This document shows, in pieces, positions 7,745-14,930 of a stretch of DNA of 64,000 nt. Numbering within the stretch: the stretch's first letter is position 1; the number at the start of each line of letters is the position of its first letter. Made by a program: the position numbers and the translations under genes. The notes beneath the pieces were generated by a model. That model was not told the origin of the DNA, did no database searches, and saw only the letters and a program-made list of their open reading frames with translations. This DNA is from JADJYF01 sp965278995 (GTDB taxonomy: Bacteria > Pseudomonadota > Gammaproteobacteria > Ga0077536): assembly GCA_965278995.1 (NCBI GenBank), contig OZ257136.1, forward strand, positions 2,914,001 to 2,978,000, in the 5' to 3' direction.

Positions 7745-8530
7745 CTACGGGAGTAGACCCAGGGATTGCAGACATGACCGACTGAGCTTCTCTCGCGTTG
7801 GACCCATTTCTGCATTCTTCATGTCCATGTTCAGGGCGAAGGGATAATTTATCCCACCGGAATTTACCCACCCGACCCACCAGCCGACACCTTCGTTCGG
7901 ATAGTTCTGCCACCCAGACTTCGCCCAAAGGCCCCAGCCTTTGCCCTTGTCTTTGAGAAGGATTTCCTGGGTTTGAGTTTGCACCGTTTCGCTCACCGGG
8001 AGACGATGAGCTACAAGCTTCGCAATGAAGCTGACCTGTTCGATTGCGCTGATCTGCAGTGGACCATCTAACCAGAATCGGTCTACTGCTTGGCCAATCG
8101 TTTTATTCCCATAGTCGAAATACTCTAGCGCTTCGGCCATCCGGTTCAATCCGATTCGTCGGGCAAGCGTTTGGTATATCGCTACATTGGATAACACGAT
8201 TGCTTCGCGGAGGCTCATGTTCCGCTCCCATTCCTTGACTGGTTGCGGTTGCCCTCCGTATTCGAGAACCTCGTCAACGTCTTTGACGGCACCTACGGTG
8301 AGTCCTATAAGCGTATTCGCGATCTTGAAGGTCGAGGCTGGGACGAACTGAGTGGTTGCGCGCTCTTGGTTGTAGCCAGTCATCTCTCCGGTTCGTGGGT
8401 CGAGGACAACAAAGGTGCCTGCTACGTTCGCTAGCCGAAACTGCTCGGCGAGATCGAGGTTCTCGGTCCACTGCGCCAAACACCGCAGCGGCACCAAGAC
8501 CAACAAGAGAGCGGAAAGTGCTCTAATCAT
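7745..8530 (-). CDS. Class D (OXA-type) beta-lactamase
   Basis: 261 residues starting MIRALSALLL, a signal peptide ending near QW (20-21), so periplasmic. Active-site motifs are complete: STFK at 66-69 (acylation Ser and carbamylated Lys), SNV at 114-116, YGN at 140-142 and KSG at 204-206, followed by WWVGW. It hydrolyses penicillins; spectrum cannot be told from sequence alone. The start at 8530 is chosen because it gives the signal peptide and lies inside the cassette; the longer frame to 8581 would begin inside the neighbouring attC. Only about 18 nt separate the cassette border from the start and the ribosome site is weak, so expression probably depends on an external promoter. I do not recognise the OXA subgroup. 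Confidence 0.9.
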   Translation of the reverse strand: MIRALSALLLVLVPLRCLAQWTENLDLAEQFRLANVAGTFVVLDPRTGEMTGYNQERATTQFVPASTFKIANTLIGLTVGAVKDVDEVLEYGGQPQPVKEWERNMSLREAIVLSNVAIYQTLARRIGLNRMAEALEYFDYGNKTIGQAVDRFWLDGPLQISAIEQVSFIAKLVAHRLPVSETVQTQTQEILLKDKGKGWGLWAKSGWQNYPNEGVGWWVGWVNSGGINYPFALNMDMKNAEMGPTREKLSRSCLQSLGLLP

Positions 8531-8542
8531 TTTGATTGCGAT

Positions 8543-8600
8543 GCTTAACGTGCCGATGAGCGGCGTTGGAGTGCGAAGCACGGAAACGTCCGCTCGATTG
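8543..8600 (-). other. attC site, larger half, split by an IS
   Basis: The sequence from GCTTAACG to CGCTCGATTG matches the other attC sites until it stops exactly where they continue GCTGGTTAG. The missing R'' part lies at 9981-9991 beyond the 1380-bp IS. Together they make a complete site with no duplicated bases. Confidence 0.85.
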
Positions 8601-8696
8601 ATGAAATGGACTCCTCCCGCACTTTTTGCGCCGGCATCAGTGTGCCAAAGTAGGGTTGTAACACGTCTACTTGCTCAGCTCAGGAGGAGTCCACCC

Positions 8697-9734
8697 ATGA
8701 AGTCTAAGATTATTGCTGTCGACCTGGCAAAGGATGTCTTCGAAGTCGCCGTCGCCGATCTCGATCACCACATCGTCGAGCGTCAGCGCTTGTCGCGCAC
8801 GGCCTTCAGTCGCTTCATCTCGACACAACCGGCCGCGTTGGTGCTGGTCGAGTCGTGCGGCACCGCCCACTACTGGGCACGCCATGCCCAGGCCGCCGGA
8901 CATCAGACCAAAATTATCCCGGCCCACTATGTCAAACCGTATCGCCGTCGCGGCAAGACCGACCGCGCTGACACCGAAGCCCTGCTTGAAGCCCACCGTT
9001 GCCAAGGCATCAAGCCGGTCCCGCTGCGCTCCGTCGAGCAACAACAAATTCAACAACTCCACCGGGTGCGTGAGCAATGGAAGCGCACGCGCACCCAGCG
9101 TCTCAACGGACTGCGTGGGTTCTTACGTGAACTCGGCTTGGTTATTCCCGAAGGCGCCAAGCTCGCGCAACGGCGAGCTCATGCGTTCCTCAACGACGAC
9201 GCCATTCCGCCGCCCTTGAAGAGTGTCTTCACGCGCCTGCTCGAAGAAATCAAAACCCTCGAGAGCGACATCGCCGCCGTCGAACGACAGCTCAAGGCCC
9301 TGACCCAAGCCAATGCCGGCGTACAACGGTTACAGACCGTCGCCGGTGTCGGTCTGTTGACCAGTACCGCCATGGTCGCCGCCGCTGGCTCACCGCATCA
9401 TTTCCCCGACGGGCGTCATTTTGCCAGTTGGCTTGGCCTGACCCCACGCGAGTACAGCTCTGGTAATCAGCCGGTCCTCGGGCGGATCTCCAAGCAGGGC
9501 GACTGGGATCTGCGCATGCTGCTCACCCATGGCGCGCGCTCAGTGCTCACCAGGGCCAAGCAACTGCAACGCGTCGGAAAGACCCTGACCCGTCTGCAAC
9601 AATGGGCCTGCACGCTCGAACGGCGGGTCGGTCATAACAAGGCGACCTGCGCCATCGCCAACAAGCTCGCTCGGATCTGTTGGGCCGTATGGAAATCTGA
9701 AACCGACTTCGACGCTAACCGCGCCGCCGCTTAA
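8697..9734 (+). CDS. IS1111-group transposase (DEDD recombinase)
   Basis: 345 residues, the usual length for the group. The N-terminal RuvC-like DEDD domain is visible as AVDLAKDVFEV, LVESCGTAHYWAR and KTDRADTEALLEA. The C-terminal transposase_20 domain has GVGLLTSTAMV, FASWLGLTP, a serine in EYSSGNQ and GRISKQGD. A strong AGGAGG site precedes the ATG at 8697; the longer open frame to 8415 crosses the IS end and is rejected. It is apparently intact, so the element may still move. Strand is opposite to the cassette genes. Confidence 0.9.
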   Translation: MKSKIIAVDLAKDVFEVAVADLDHHIVERQRLSRTAFSRFISTQPAALVLVESCGTAHYWARHAQAAGHQTKIIPAHYVKPYRRRGKTDRADTEALLEAHRCQGIKPVPLRSVEQQQIQQLHRVREQWKRTRTQRLNGLRGFLRELGLVIPEGAKLAQRRAHAFLNDDAIPPPLKSVFTRLLEEIKTLESDIAAVERQLKALTQANAGVQRLQTVAGVGLLTSTAMVAAAGSPHHFPDGRHFASWLGLTPREYSSGNQPVLGRISKQGDWDLRMLLTHGARSVLTRAKQLQRVGKTLTRLQQWACTLERRVGHNKATCAIANKLARICWAVWKSETDFDANRAAA

Positions 9735-9963
9735 CCCCTCAACCCGTTTGCGTAGAGACTATCGCGTTCATGACATTTTGGTTGGACCAGTACCGATGAA
9801 AGCCGATAACCAGCTTGCTCAGCCAAGAGCATTTCGATCGATTGGCACTCGGTGCGCGGATCTTCATGATGGCCCGGCCTCGACCAACGAGAGCCACAGC
9901 GAGGCCGGATACACGACTGCAAACGACACCAACCGTCAGCAACGCACCTTCGTCTCTACTTGT
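9735..9963 (+). ncRNA. Candidate IS-encoded guide RNA (seekRNA / bridge RNA) region
   Basis: Non-coding 3' end of the IS. IS110/IS1111 elements are known to encode a short RNA from their non-coding end whose loops pair with target and donor DNA. Here TAACCAGC at 9807-9814 is complementary to the right flank of the insertion (GCTGGTTA, 9981-9988). CGATCGATTG at 9835-9844 matches the left flank (CGCTCGATTG, 8591-8600) at nine of ten bases. One guide equal to the left top strand and one complementary to the right top strand is the expected arrangement. RNA ends and fold were not determined. Confidence 0.55.
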
Positions 9964-9980
9964 GGGAGGAGTCCATACAG

Positions 9981-9991
9981 GCTGGTTAGGC
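9981..9991 (-). other. attC site, R'' half beyond the IS
   Basis: GCTGGTTAGGC completes the attC begun at 8543-8600. The bases beyond it (ATCGCG) together with it pair with the start of the transporter cassette at 10583 (GTTGAGGCATCGCG) apart from one extra base, which assigns this attC to that cassette. Confidence 0.75.
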
Positions 9992-10001
9992 ATCGCGTAG
10001 G

Positions 10002-10451
10002 TTAGCCCCGGCGTACGGCCAAGAACGCCCCGGCCGACATTAAAACCAGGCCGACAAGTCTTTGTAAAGATAGCGTGTGCACCTGTGCGCCCAGTAGCCC
10101 AAATTGGTCTATGGCGGCCATTGAGATGAGCTGTCCGAGCAGGACAAATGCCACAGCATTGCCGACACCGAATTGTGGAGCTACCCAGGTAACGCTTAAA
10201 ACGTAGAAGGCGACGAAGACACCCCCTAAATAGAAATAGAACGGGATTGATGCTTTGGGCGAAAGTCTCAGGCCACCTCCTACGGTGAACAGGAAAGCGA
10301 GCGAAACGCATAATGCCACCAGAAACAATACGGAGGCGGCGAAAGACGGGCTACCGTACGTAGAACCTAATTTGGAACTAAGCGCGGCCATAACAGGAAT
10401 GCCTATACCCGTAGTAACCATAAGACAAGCAAAGAATAGTTGGTTTGCCAT
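10002..10451 (-). CDS. Small DMT-superfamily (YdcZ/DUF606-like) membrane protein
   Basis: 149 residues with about five hydrophobic segments, starting MANQLFFACLMVTTGIGIPVMA and containing the family pattern GVGNAVAFVLLGQLISMAAIDQFGLLG and a final LVLMSAGAFLAV. Members are half-size drug/metabolite transporter relatives in the inner membrane, function mostly unknown. It is the only gene of its cassette (8549-10583, now enlarged by the IS downstream of it). About 130 nt lie between the cassette border and the start, room for its own promoter. Confidence 0.8.
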   Translation of the reverse strand: MANQLFFACLMVTTGIGIPVMAALSSKLGSTYGSPSFAASVLFLVALCVSLAFLFTVGGGLRLSPKASIPFYFYLGGVFVAFYVLSVTWVAPQFGVGNAVAFVLLGQLISMAAIDQFGLLGAQVHTLSLQRLVGLVLMSAGAFLAVRRG

Positions 10452-10576
10452 AGGTCGAACTCATCTAGTTATTCAAGGTGTAGGACGACAAGTTGAGGCG
10501 CGCGGACATTCAATGCAGCTCTTTGTAAATCTACTCGCGCCTTGAGAATGCGGCAACACCAACTATGCAGCGCGAT

Positions 10577-10646
10577 GCCTCAACGCGCCGATGAGCGGCG
10601 TTGGAGCGCGAAGCACGGAGGCGTCCGCTCGATTGGCTGGTTAGCT
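10577..10646 (-). other. attC site C (DUF433/DUF5615 cassette)
   Basis: Minus strand starts AGCTAACCAGCC and ends GGCGCGTTGAGGC. The stop codon TAA of the DUF5615 gene is part of its R'' arm. R'' TGACAGCTAAC is exactly complementary to the start of the same cassette at 11238 (GTTAGCTGTCA). Confidence 0.85.
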
Positions 10647-10970
10647 GTCACTTCGTATTGCAACTTCGATATAGCTGCCGTTCGTGGCCGACGCAATTGC
10701 GTCAACTACTGAGGCGATGGACGTTTGGATCCGCGGCCAGCTTGTCGTAGTTAACACGACGATCGAGATTTGGCGGGTATCGAGGTTCTGCTGGTACTTC
10801 AGGTTCTGGTCTGTTGTTACCAACACATCGAATCCGTTCGCTTCGGCTTGACTCAAAAGGTCGCCATTCTGCAGAGAACCCCAGCCTCGCTCATAGGCCG
10901 TTTCAATTTCATGGGAACCGAGGTGCTTGCGAAGAGGAACTGGTGTTCCCTGATCAAACAGGATCCGCAC
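10641..10970 (-). CDS. DUF5615 PIN-like protein, probable toxin of a DUF433 pair
   Basis: 109 residues. It starts MRILFDQGTP and contains DVLVTTDQNLKYQQNL, the acidic motifs of the PIN-like DUF5615 family, which is commonly paired with DUF433 proteins and proposed as a toxin-antitoxin module. The upstream partner ends one base before this start. The stop codon lies within the attC site. The toxin role is family inference; nuclease activity is not shown here. Confidence 0.8.
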   Translation of the reverse strand: MRILFDQGTPVPLRKHLGSHEIETAYERGWGSLQNGDLLSQAEANGFDVLVTTDQNLKYQQNLDTRQISIVVLTTTSWPRIQTSIASVVDAIASATNGSYIEVAIRSDS

Positions 10971-11189
10971 TCACGCGACTTCCAGGGATCGAGCTGCGTG
11001 TTCAAGGACTTTTCGAGCTTGGTCTAGGGTAACTCCGGGAAACCACTCCAGAAATTCTGAGATCTGGGCGCCGTCCTCAAGGTTTTCGAATAGCGCAGAT
11101 ACCGGAACCCGTGTGCCCCGAAACACCCACGCGCCGCTCACCATGTCTGGATCGCGATGGACAGCAGCGCATGTGGACCAATCAATCAT
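10971..11189 (-). CDS. DUF433 protein, probable antitoxin
   Basis: 72 residues with the DUF433 core GAWVFRGTRVPVSALFENLEDG and FLEWFPGVTLDQARKVLEHA, a small helix-turn-helix-like domain. It precedes the PIN-like gene directly, the standard order for this pair. It is the first gene of the cassette 10584-11237, with about 48 nt of leader. Confidence 0.8.
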   Translation of the reverse strand: MIDWSTCAAVHRDPDMVSGAWVFRGTRVPVSALFENLEDGAQISEFLEWFPGVTLDQARKVLEHAARSLEVA

Positions 11190-11230
11190 GAGTTGATGCT
11201 ACGCCAGGTCTGCACGGGGTTCAACGTGAC

Positions 11231-11300
11231 AGCTAACGTGCCGATGAGCGGCCTTGGAGCGCGAAGCGCGGAAACGTCCGCTCGATTGGCTGGTTAGAGC
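11231..11300 (-). other. attC site D (second BrnTA cassette)
   Basis: Minus strand starts GCTCTAACCAGCC and ends CGGCACGTTAGCTG. R'' GCTCTAAC is complementary to the start of its cassette at 11869 (GTTAGAGC) with no mismatch. The TAA stop of brnA lies in R''. Confidence 0.87.
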
Positions 11301-11572
11301 GAGGCTTCTTTGAACGCACGAAGCACCGCATTGATGCGAGTCTGATAGCCTGGACCTTGAGATCTAAACCACTCAAGAACATCCGCGTCTACGCGCAGCG
11401 CGATTGATGCCTTTGGCGGGATTGGCTTTAGACCCCTGCGGACTATACCGCCGACGATATGCTTGACCTTCGCCTCGGGATGCTCAGGAGATAGCTTAAT
11501 GTCGCGGCCGCTTTGCGCACGTACCCGCGCCCAATCAGTTTTGGAGGTTTTCGAAGAGGATGCTTTCTTCAT
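11294..11572 (-). CDS. brnA: BrnA antitoxin (second pair)
   Basis: 92 residues with a charged N-terminal part and a C-terminal ribbon-helix-helix domain (KASIALRVDADVLEWFRSQGPGYQTRINAVLRAF pattern; key segment VDADVLEWFRSQG). BrnA neutralises BrnT and represses the operon. It overlaps the end of brnT by 38 nt. The stop codon TAA is inside the attC R'' arm. Unlike the first pair, both genes look intact. Confidence 0.87.
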   Translation of the reverse strand: MKKASSSKTSKTDWARVRAQSGRDIKLSPEHPEAKVKHIVGGIVRRGLKPIPPKASIALRVDADVLEWFRSQGPGYQTRINAVLRAFKEASL

Positions 11573-11810
11573 TTCGGGTAGCCTTACGGGATGAGATGAC
11601 GTGGATTTCGGTTGAAGTCTCGGTATGAATTATTGATGTTGTTACCCCACCGAGGAAGCCAAGCGTTACAAAACGCTGCTCTCGGTACACAAAGCGATTA
11701 TCTTCGAAGGTAAACGTTGGCCCTTCAAAAACCCGCGGGGTGTCAACGAAATCAAAGCCATGTTCTTTAAGGTTAGTGCGGCGCTTTGGTTCGTCCCATG
11801 TGAATCGCAT
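11535..11810 (-). CDS. brnT: BrnT toxin (second pair)
   Basis: 91 residues starting MRFTWDEPKRRTNLKEHGFDF, the BrnT start signature, with FVYREQRFVTLG and the C-terminal ISSRKATRNEE. It is a RelE-fold ribonuclease family toxin. The upstream base composition is AT-rich, with a TGTATATACA palindrome nine bases before the ATG and no ribosome site, so the message could be leaderless. Confidence 0.87.
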   Translation of the reverse strand: MRFTWDEPKRRTNLKEHGFDFVDTPRVFEGPTFTFEDNRFVYREQRFVTLGFLGGVTTSIIHTETSTEIHVISSRKATRNEESILFENLQN

Positions 11811-11818
11811 GCATCTAA

Positions 11819-11828
11819 TGTATATACA
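11819..11828. promoter_or_regulatory. Palindrome upstream of second brnT, candidate operator / -10 region
   Basis: TGTATATACA is a perfect 10-bp palindrome immediately upstream of the brnT start and inside the cassette. It contains a TATACA that could act as a -10 element on the minus strand. BrnA binding is inferred. Confidence 0.4.
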
Positions 11829-11868
11829 CTATGTAGATTCGTCAATCCACGACTGCGCCTCGCTCTAA

Positions 11869-12308
11869 CATTCAGTAGCCATCATCCCAACCTTATTACG
11901 CTCGTCAATCTGACGTTGAATTCCAGGTCGGAGTTAAGGCTACAGTCGAGTGCGAATCGGTGCGAGTGAGATGTTCAATTTTTACATCAGCAATTTGTAG
12001 TATGAGGTTGCCAGCGCCGCCAGTCATTGGCGGGAGTAGAACGCGATGATATACGTCAAACTGAAGTGATCGAAGCTACGTCCGGCCTTGCTGGAGCGCA
12101 GGTTGGCGTTCGTTGCCCGGCACGATTGTGATCGCGTATCCGGTGAATGGTTCGGAGCTACCAGGAGCTGGCTTTTTGGTTGCCTTCTATCGATCGTGTG
12201 GGTTCGGCTGTCCGAGTGCGTTAGTACCGCATTCGCACGGAGCGGGCTTACCTGTATTGGAACTGCGGCCGCGACTACGAACACCAGGAGGTGCCGCTTT
12301 ACGGCATT
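11869..12308. other. Intergenic stretch at the expected integrase side of the array
   Basis: 440 nt between the last cassette border and a small possible gene. The border base is the C complementary to the conserved G of the recombination site. I see no integrase, no further attC core and no convincing gene; several short open frames change frame without family resemblance. Base composition is closer to the cassettes than to the flanking chromosome. Confidence 0.5.
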
Positions 12309-12452
12309 TCAATGGCAGTGAACAGCGCCAGTACTATTATCCATATGACAGCACTGACCAGGAGGGGAGTTCTTCCGACACCCACCGCCATGCGCCATTA
12401 CTGCCGCACTGATGATCAGGAATATCGTTACGGCGAATAGAAACTTGATCAC
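12309..12452 (-). CDS. Possible small secreted Cys/His-rich peptide
   Basis: From a GTG at 12452 the product is 47 residues: a hydrophobic signal-like stretch (FLFAVTIFLIISAAVMA) followed by HGGGCRKNSPPGQCCHMDN and ending GAVHCH. The tail resembles the short HGGG...GCH...GxYHCH motif found in small exported proteins. There is no good ribosome site and a longer frame continues upstream to 12560, so the start and even the gene are uncertain. Confidence 0.35.
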   Translation of the reverse strand: MIKFLFAVTIFLIISAAVMAHGGGCRKNSPPGQCCHMDNSTGAVHCH

Positions 12453-12516
12453 ACTGTGATTGAGGATATGGTCGTGCAGGGTACGCAGAATCAAGCGTTG
12501 TATGCGCCGCACTATC

Positions 12517-13488
12517 TCATGTCCCGCCGTCGCTGAATTCAGGCTCCATCGGCACCACACAAGGTGCGGGCTGCTGATTGAACATCAGTCGCAGCACGTC
12601 GGGGCGCGAATAATGGCCAACGGGGTCGGCCGCAGCTTTGGCAAACATGATAGCGCCCAAGTCGATGTCAGCGATGACGAGGCCTTCGACATCCGGCGCG
12701 AGTGGTGCGCACAAAGGGGCGCCATCCGGCCCGAACAGCCGTGAATGGCCACCGCCGACTCGCAACAGTTCACGCTTCGGCTGCGTATCGCATAGCAATT
12801 CGACTATCGCCGGCGATACCACGGCGCACGCGGCCAGCACGAAACATTGCCCTTCGGCAGCATAGATCTGGCTGGCAGCGACATTGAGTTCCGGGCCGAG
12901 CGCGTAAGCGGCGCCGACATACAGACTGAAGCTCGGCCAGCAGGCGATGTGAATTTGTTCGTGCTGCGCATACATCGCGTACTTGGTCAGCGGCTGCAGA
13001 TGTTCCCAGCAGCACAATTGACCGATGCGCCCGAGCGGCGTGGCGCAGACTTTGAGATGGCTGCCATCGCTCTCGCCGAACAGCGTCCGTTCGACATGTG
13101 TAGGCTTCAGCTTGCGTCGACGGATAATCAATTCGCCGTCCGCGCCATACAGCCACTGCCCCATGTACAGACTCCCGCCATCGCGTTCAGCGACGCCGAC
13201 CGAGACCGTCATGCCGTTGCGCCTCGCTGCAGCGCCGAGTGCGAGGTCGTGCCGACTGCCCGCTACGATCGAATTGGCGTGATAACGCCCGACCAGCGGC
13301 ATCGTCCAGGCCGGTGCATCCAGCCACAGAAAGAACGGGTAGCCTGGTATCCACGTTTCCGGAAATGCGAGCAGTTCGACACCGGCCCGCCCAGCTTCGT
13401 CGATCAGTGCGATGGTCTTCTCGACACTTGCTTCAAGATCGAGATACGCCGGCGCTGCCTGCACTGCGGCGACCTTGATGGTGCTCAT
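12517..13488 (-). CDS. Nitrilase (carbon-nitrogen hydrolase superfamily)
   Basis: 323 residues beginning MSTIKVAAVQAAP. The catalytic triad is visible: Glu44 in FPETWIPGYPFF, Lys126 in RRRKLKPTHVER and Cys160 in LCCWEH, with the same spacing as true nitrilases (34 residues from Lys to Cys). It therefore probably converts a nitrile directly to a carboxylic acid and ammonia. It stands alone between the array side and the tad locus, 34 nt downstream of the last tad gene on the same strand. The specific nitrile is unknown. Confidence 0.9.
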   Translation of the reverse strand: MSTIKVAAVQAAPAYLDLEASVEKTIALIDEAGRAGVELLAFPETWIPGYPFFLWLDAPAWTMPLVGRYHANSIVAGSRHDLALGAAARRNGMTVSVGVAERDGGSLYMGQWLYGADGELIIRRRKLKPTHVERTLFGESDGSHLKVCATPLGRIGQLCCWEHLQPLTKYAMYAQHEQIHIACWPSFSLYVGAAYALGPELNVAASQIYAAEGQCFVLAACAVVSPAIVELLCDTQPKRELLRVGGGHSRLFGPDGAPLCAPLAPDVEGLVIADIDLGAIMFAKAAADPVGHYSRPDVLRLMFNQQPAPCVVPMEPEFSDGGT

Positions 13489-13522
13489 TGTCTGCTCCCC
13501 GTGCGTGCGCGAGCGGCGGCGA

Positions 13523-14317
13523 TCAACCGCACTGTCCGGCGCAGAATGTATCGAGTACCGGATCGGATTGCATGCGCATCACGGCCTGGGAATAGATGGG
13601 TATGCCGAAACGATAGTGGCCCGCAGGCAGCCGATCAGGCAGTTCCGGTGCGCAGGCTGCACCGAAGGACGCGGCCGGTTTACCGACAGAAGCGAAAGTC
13701 GTGATGATGCGATTGACGAACGGCACCACGAGTTCGTAGCAGATACCGACATGAACCTTGATCAGATTGGCATCCTGTACCGATTGCTGAGAAGTCGGAT
13801 CGGTCGCCGAACTGCGATACATGAGGTTGTCGTTGGGGATACGCGTGGTACCGGCGACAGTGACGCCGTGCTGTCCGAGAAAAGATTCCTCACGCGGGTT
13901 GATCAGCAGAATGCGTGCGTAGCCGTCGCTCAACATATCGCGGACGCGCTGCCGCGCGCATTTAACATCATCGAGATCCGGTTCGCCGTCGTGGCCGGTA
14001 ATGTCGTCGAGGCTCGCAGGCCCGGTGCAGACTTCGCCGGCCATGGTGACGTAAGGCGTCGTATAGAGCGGCGCGAGCGAACGCGCAAACGCGAGCTCCA
14101 TGGCCCACATGCGTGCATTGTTCAGTGCACCGGCGCGTGCAGTTTCGAATGCGGCGTAGTTCAGCGTCGTCTTCGCCTGGTAGATCAGCCCGAACTGAAC
14201 CGCCCCAAGGATCAGCATCAACAGTACCGGCATGACGTAGATAAACTCGACCATCGCCTGCCCACCAGCATGACCCCGTGCCTGGGCGCCGCCCCGATTG
14301 CGGGCAACGCTAGCCAT
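13523..14317 (-). CDS. tadE: TadE-like pseudopilin of the tad locus
   Basis: 264 residues. An Arg-rich cytoplasmic start leads into GQAMVEFIYVMPVLLMLILG, the TadE/TadG membrane anchor with the Glu five residues after the processed Gly. The rest is extracytoplasmic with scattered cysteines. TadE-like proteins are minor pilins needed for Flp pilus assembly. It overlaps the TPR gene by 8 nt and is the last gene of the tad operon. Confidence 0.8.
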   Translation of the reverse strand: MASVARNRGGAQARGHAGGQAMVEFIYVMPVLLMLILGAVQFGLIYQAKTTLNYAAFETARAGALNNARMWAMELAFARSLAPLYTTPYVTMAGEVCTGPASLDDITGHDGEPDLDDVKCARQRVRDMLSDGYARILLINPREESFLGQHGVTVAGTTRIPNDNLMYRSSATDPTSQQSVQDANLIKVHVGICYELVVPFVNRIITTFASVGKPAASFGAACAPELPDRLPAGHYRFGIPIYSQAVMRMQSDPVLDTFCAGQCG

Positions 14318-14927
14318 CTTCCGGGACTACCGCTGGCACAGCAGCCGGCGCGGATGCTTTGGGCACGGCGGGTACCGGCGCCACCGCAGGACCAGCGACC
14401 TGCCCTTTGCCATCGTCGTCGAGGATTTCCAGGATGGCGGCATAAGCATCCGCAGCTTGGCGACGCGTCGGATCGTCACCAGTCACGTGCACTTCCATCT
14501 TGTGAAAGCTGTTCGCTGCCTGGCGCAATTGCACGATGCCCATGTTGAACCAGGCTTTCGCAAGCTCGGGTTCGCGCACCAGCGCTTCGCGGTAGGAAGC
14601 GACCGCGAGATCGGGACGGTCGGTACGCGCGTAGATATTACCGAGCTTGAACCAGTGATCGGCTTCCTGCGGGATCTCGCGGACCAGCGCGACATAATGC
14701 GTTTCTGCCGCCGCCCAATCGCCCGCCGTATAGCTCTGCTGGGCGCGTTCGCGGATGACCTTGATATCGACTGCCGTGTCGTCCACCACGGGATCCGACG
14801 CGTTTCGCTGCGGCGCGTTCTGACAGGCGGCCAGCAGCAGCGTAAGTATGGCTGCGGCAACTCGCGCGCTTACGCTCTGCACCACGCGCCTGCGCTCGTC
14901 CGGGCCATGCAGATTCTCGCTGGCCAT
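14310..14927 (-). CDS. tadD: TPR lipoprotein, TadD-like
   Basis: 205 residues. A hydrophobic segment ends in LLAACQNAP, a lipobox, so the mature protein is probably lipidated. Residues about 60-150 hold three TPR helix pairs (AQQSYTAGDWAAAETHYVA, WFKLGNIYARTDRPDLAVASY, KAWFNMGIVQLRQ). The C-terminus is Ala/Pro-rich. TadD lipoproteins help the outer-membrane secretin in Flp pilus systems; position supports that role. Confidence 0.8.
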   Translation of the reverse strand: MASENLHGPDERRRVVQSVSARVAAAILTLLLAACQNAPQRNASDPVVDDTAVDIKVIRERAQQSYTAGDWAAAETHYVALVREIPQEADHWFKLGNIYARTDRPDLAVASYREALVREPELAKAWFNMGIVQLRQAANSFHKMEVHVTGDDPTRRQAADAYAAILEILDDDGKGQVAGPAVAPVPAVPKASAPAAVPAVVPEDG

Positions 14928-14930
14928 ACT

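Larger units (their letters stand above)
8601..9980 (+). mobile_element. IS1111-group (IS110 family) insertion sequence inside an attC site
   Basis: A 1380-bp element. Subterminal inverted repeats are GGACTCCTCCC at 8608-8618 and GGGAGGAGTCC at 9964-9974, the arrangement typical of IS1111-group elements; a third copy (AGGAGGAGTCCA) overlaps the transposase ribosome site at 8681-8692. There is no target duplication. Published IS1111-attC elements insert at the same type of site. The transposase occupies 8697-9734 and a 246-nt non-coding end follows it. Confidence 0.87.
6399..11868 (-). mobile_element. Integron cassette array without integrase (CALIN)
   Basis: Five copies of a roughly 70-bp imperfect palindrome with a near-constant core (for example GCCGATGAGCGGCGTTGGAG) separate short gene modules all read on the minus strand. 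Each copy ends in the attC half-sites CTAAC and GTTAG, and stop codons of the modules sit in or next to the sites. Cassette borders read from the G/TT cleavage point are 7678/7679, 8548/8549, 10583/10584, 11237/11238 and 11868/11869. Orientation puts the integrase side to the right, but no tyrosine recombinase is encoded anywhere in the window. Confidence 0.88.

Noticed and set aside
10577..11300. Reading the 70-bp palindromes as REP or terminator repeats
   Set aside because: They occur only between cassette genes, all in one orientation, and their arms match the start of the adjacent module, which REP elements would not do.
11869..12308. attI or integrase remnant to the right of the array
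   Set aside because: No tyrosine-recombinase motif or attI-like core could be found on either strand by eye.
12847..13704. 285-residue plus-strand frame opposite the nitrilase and TadE-like genes
   Set aside because: It lies antisense to two recognised families and has low-complexity Arg-rich composition without family resemblance, so it is a GC-driven shadow.
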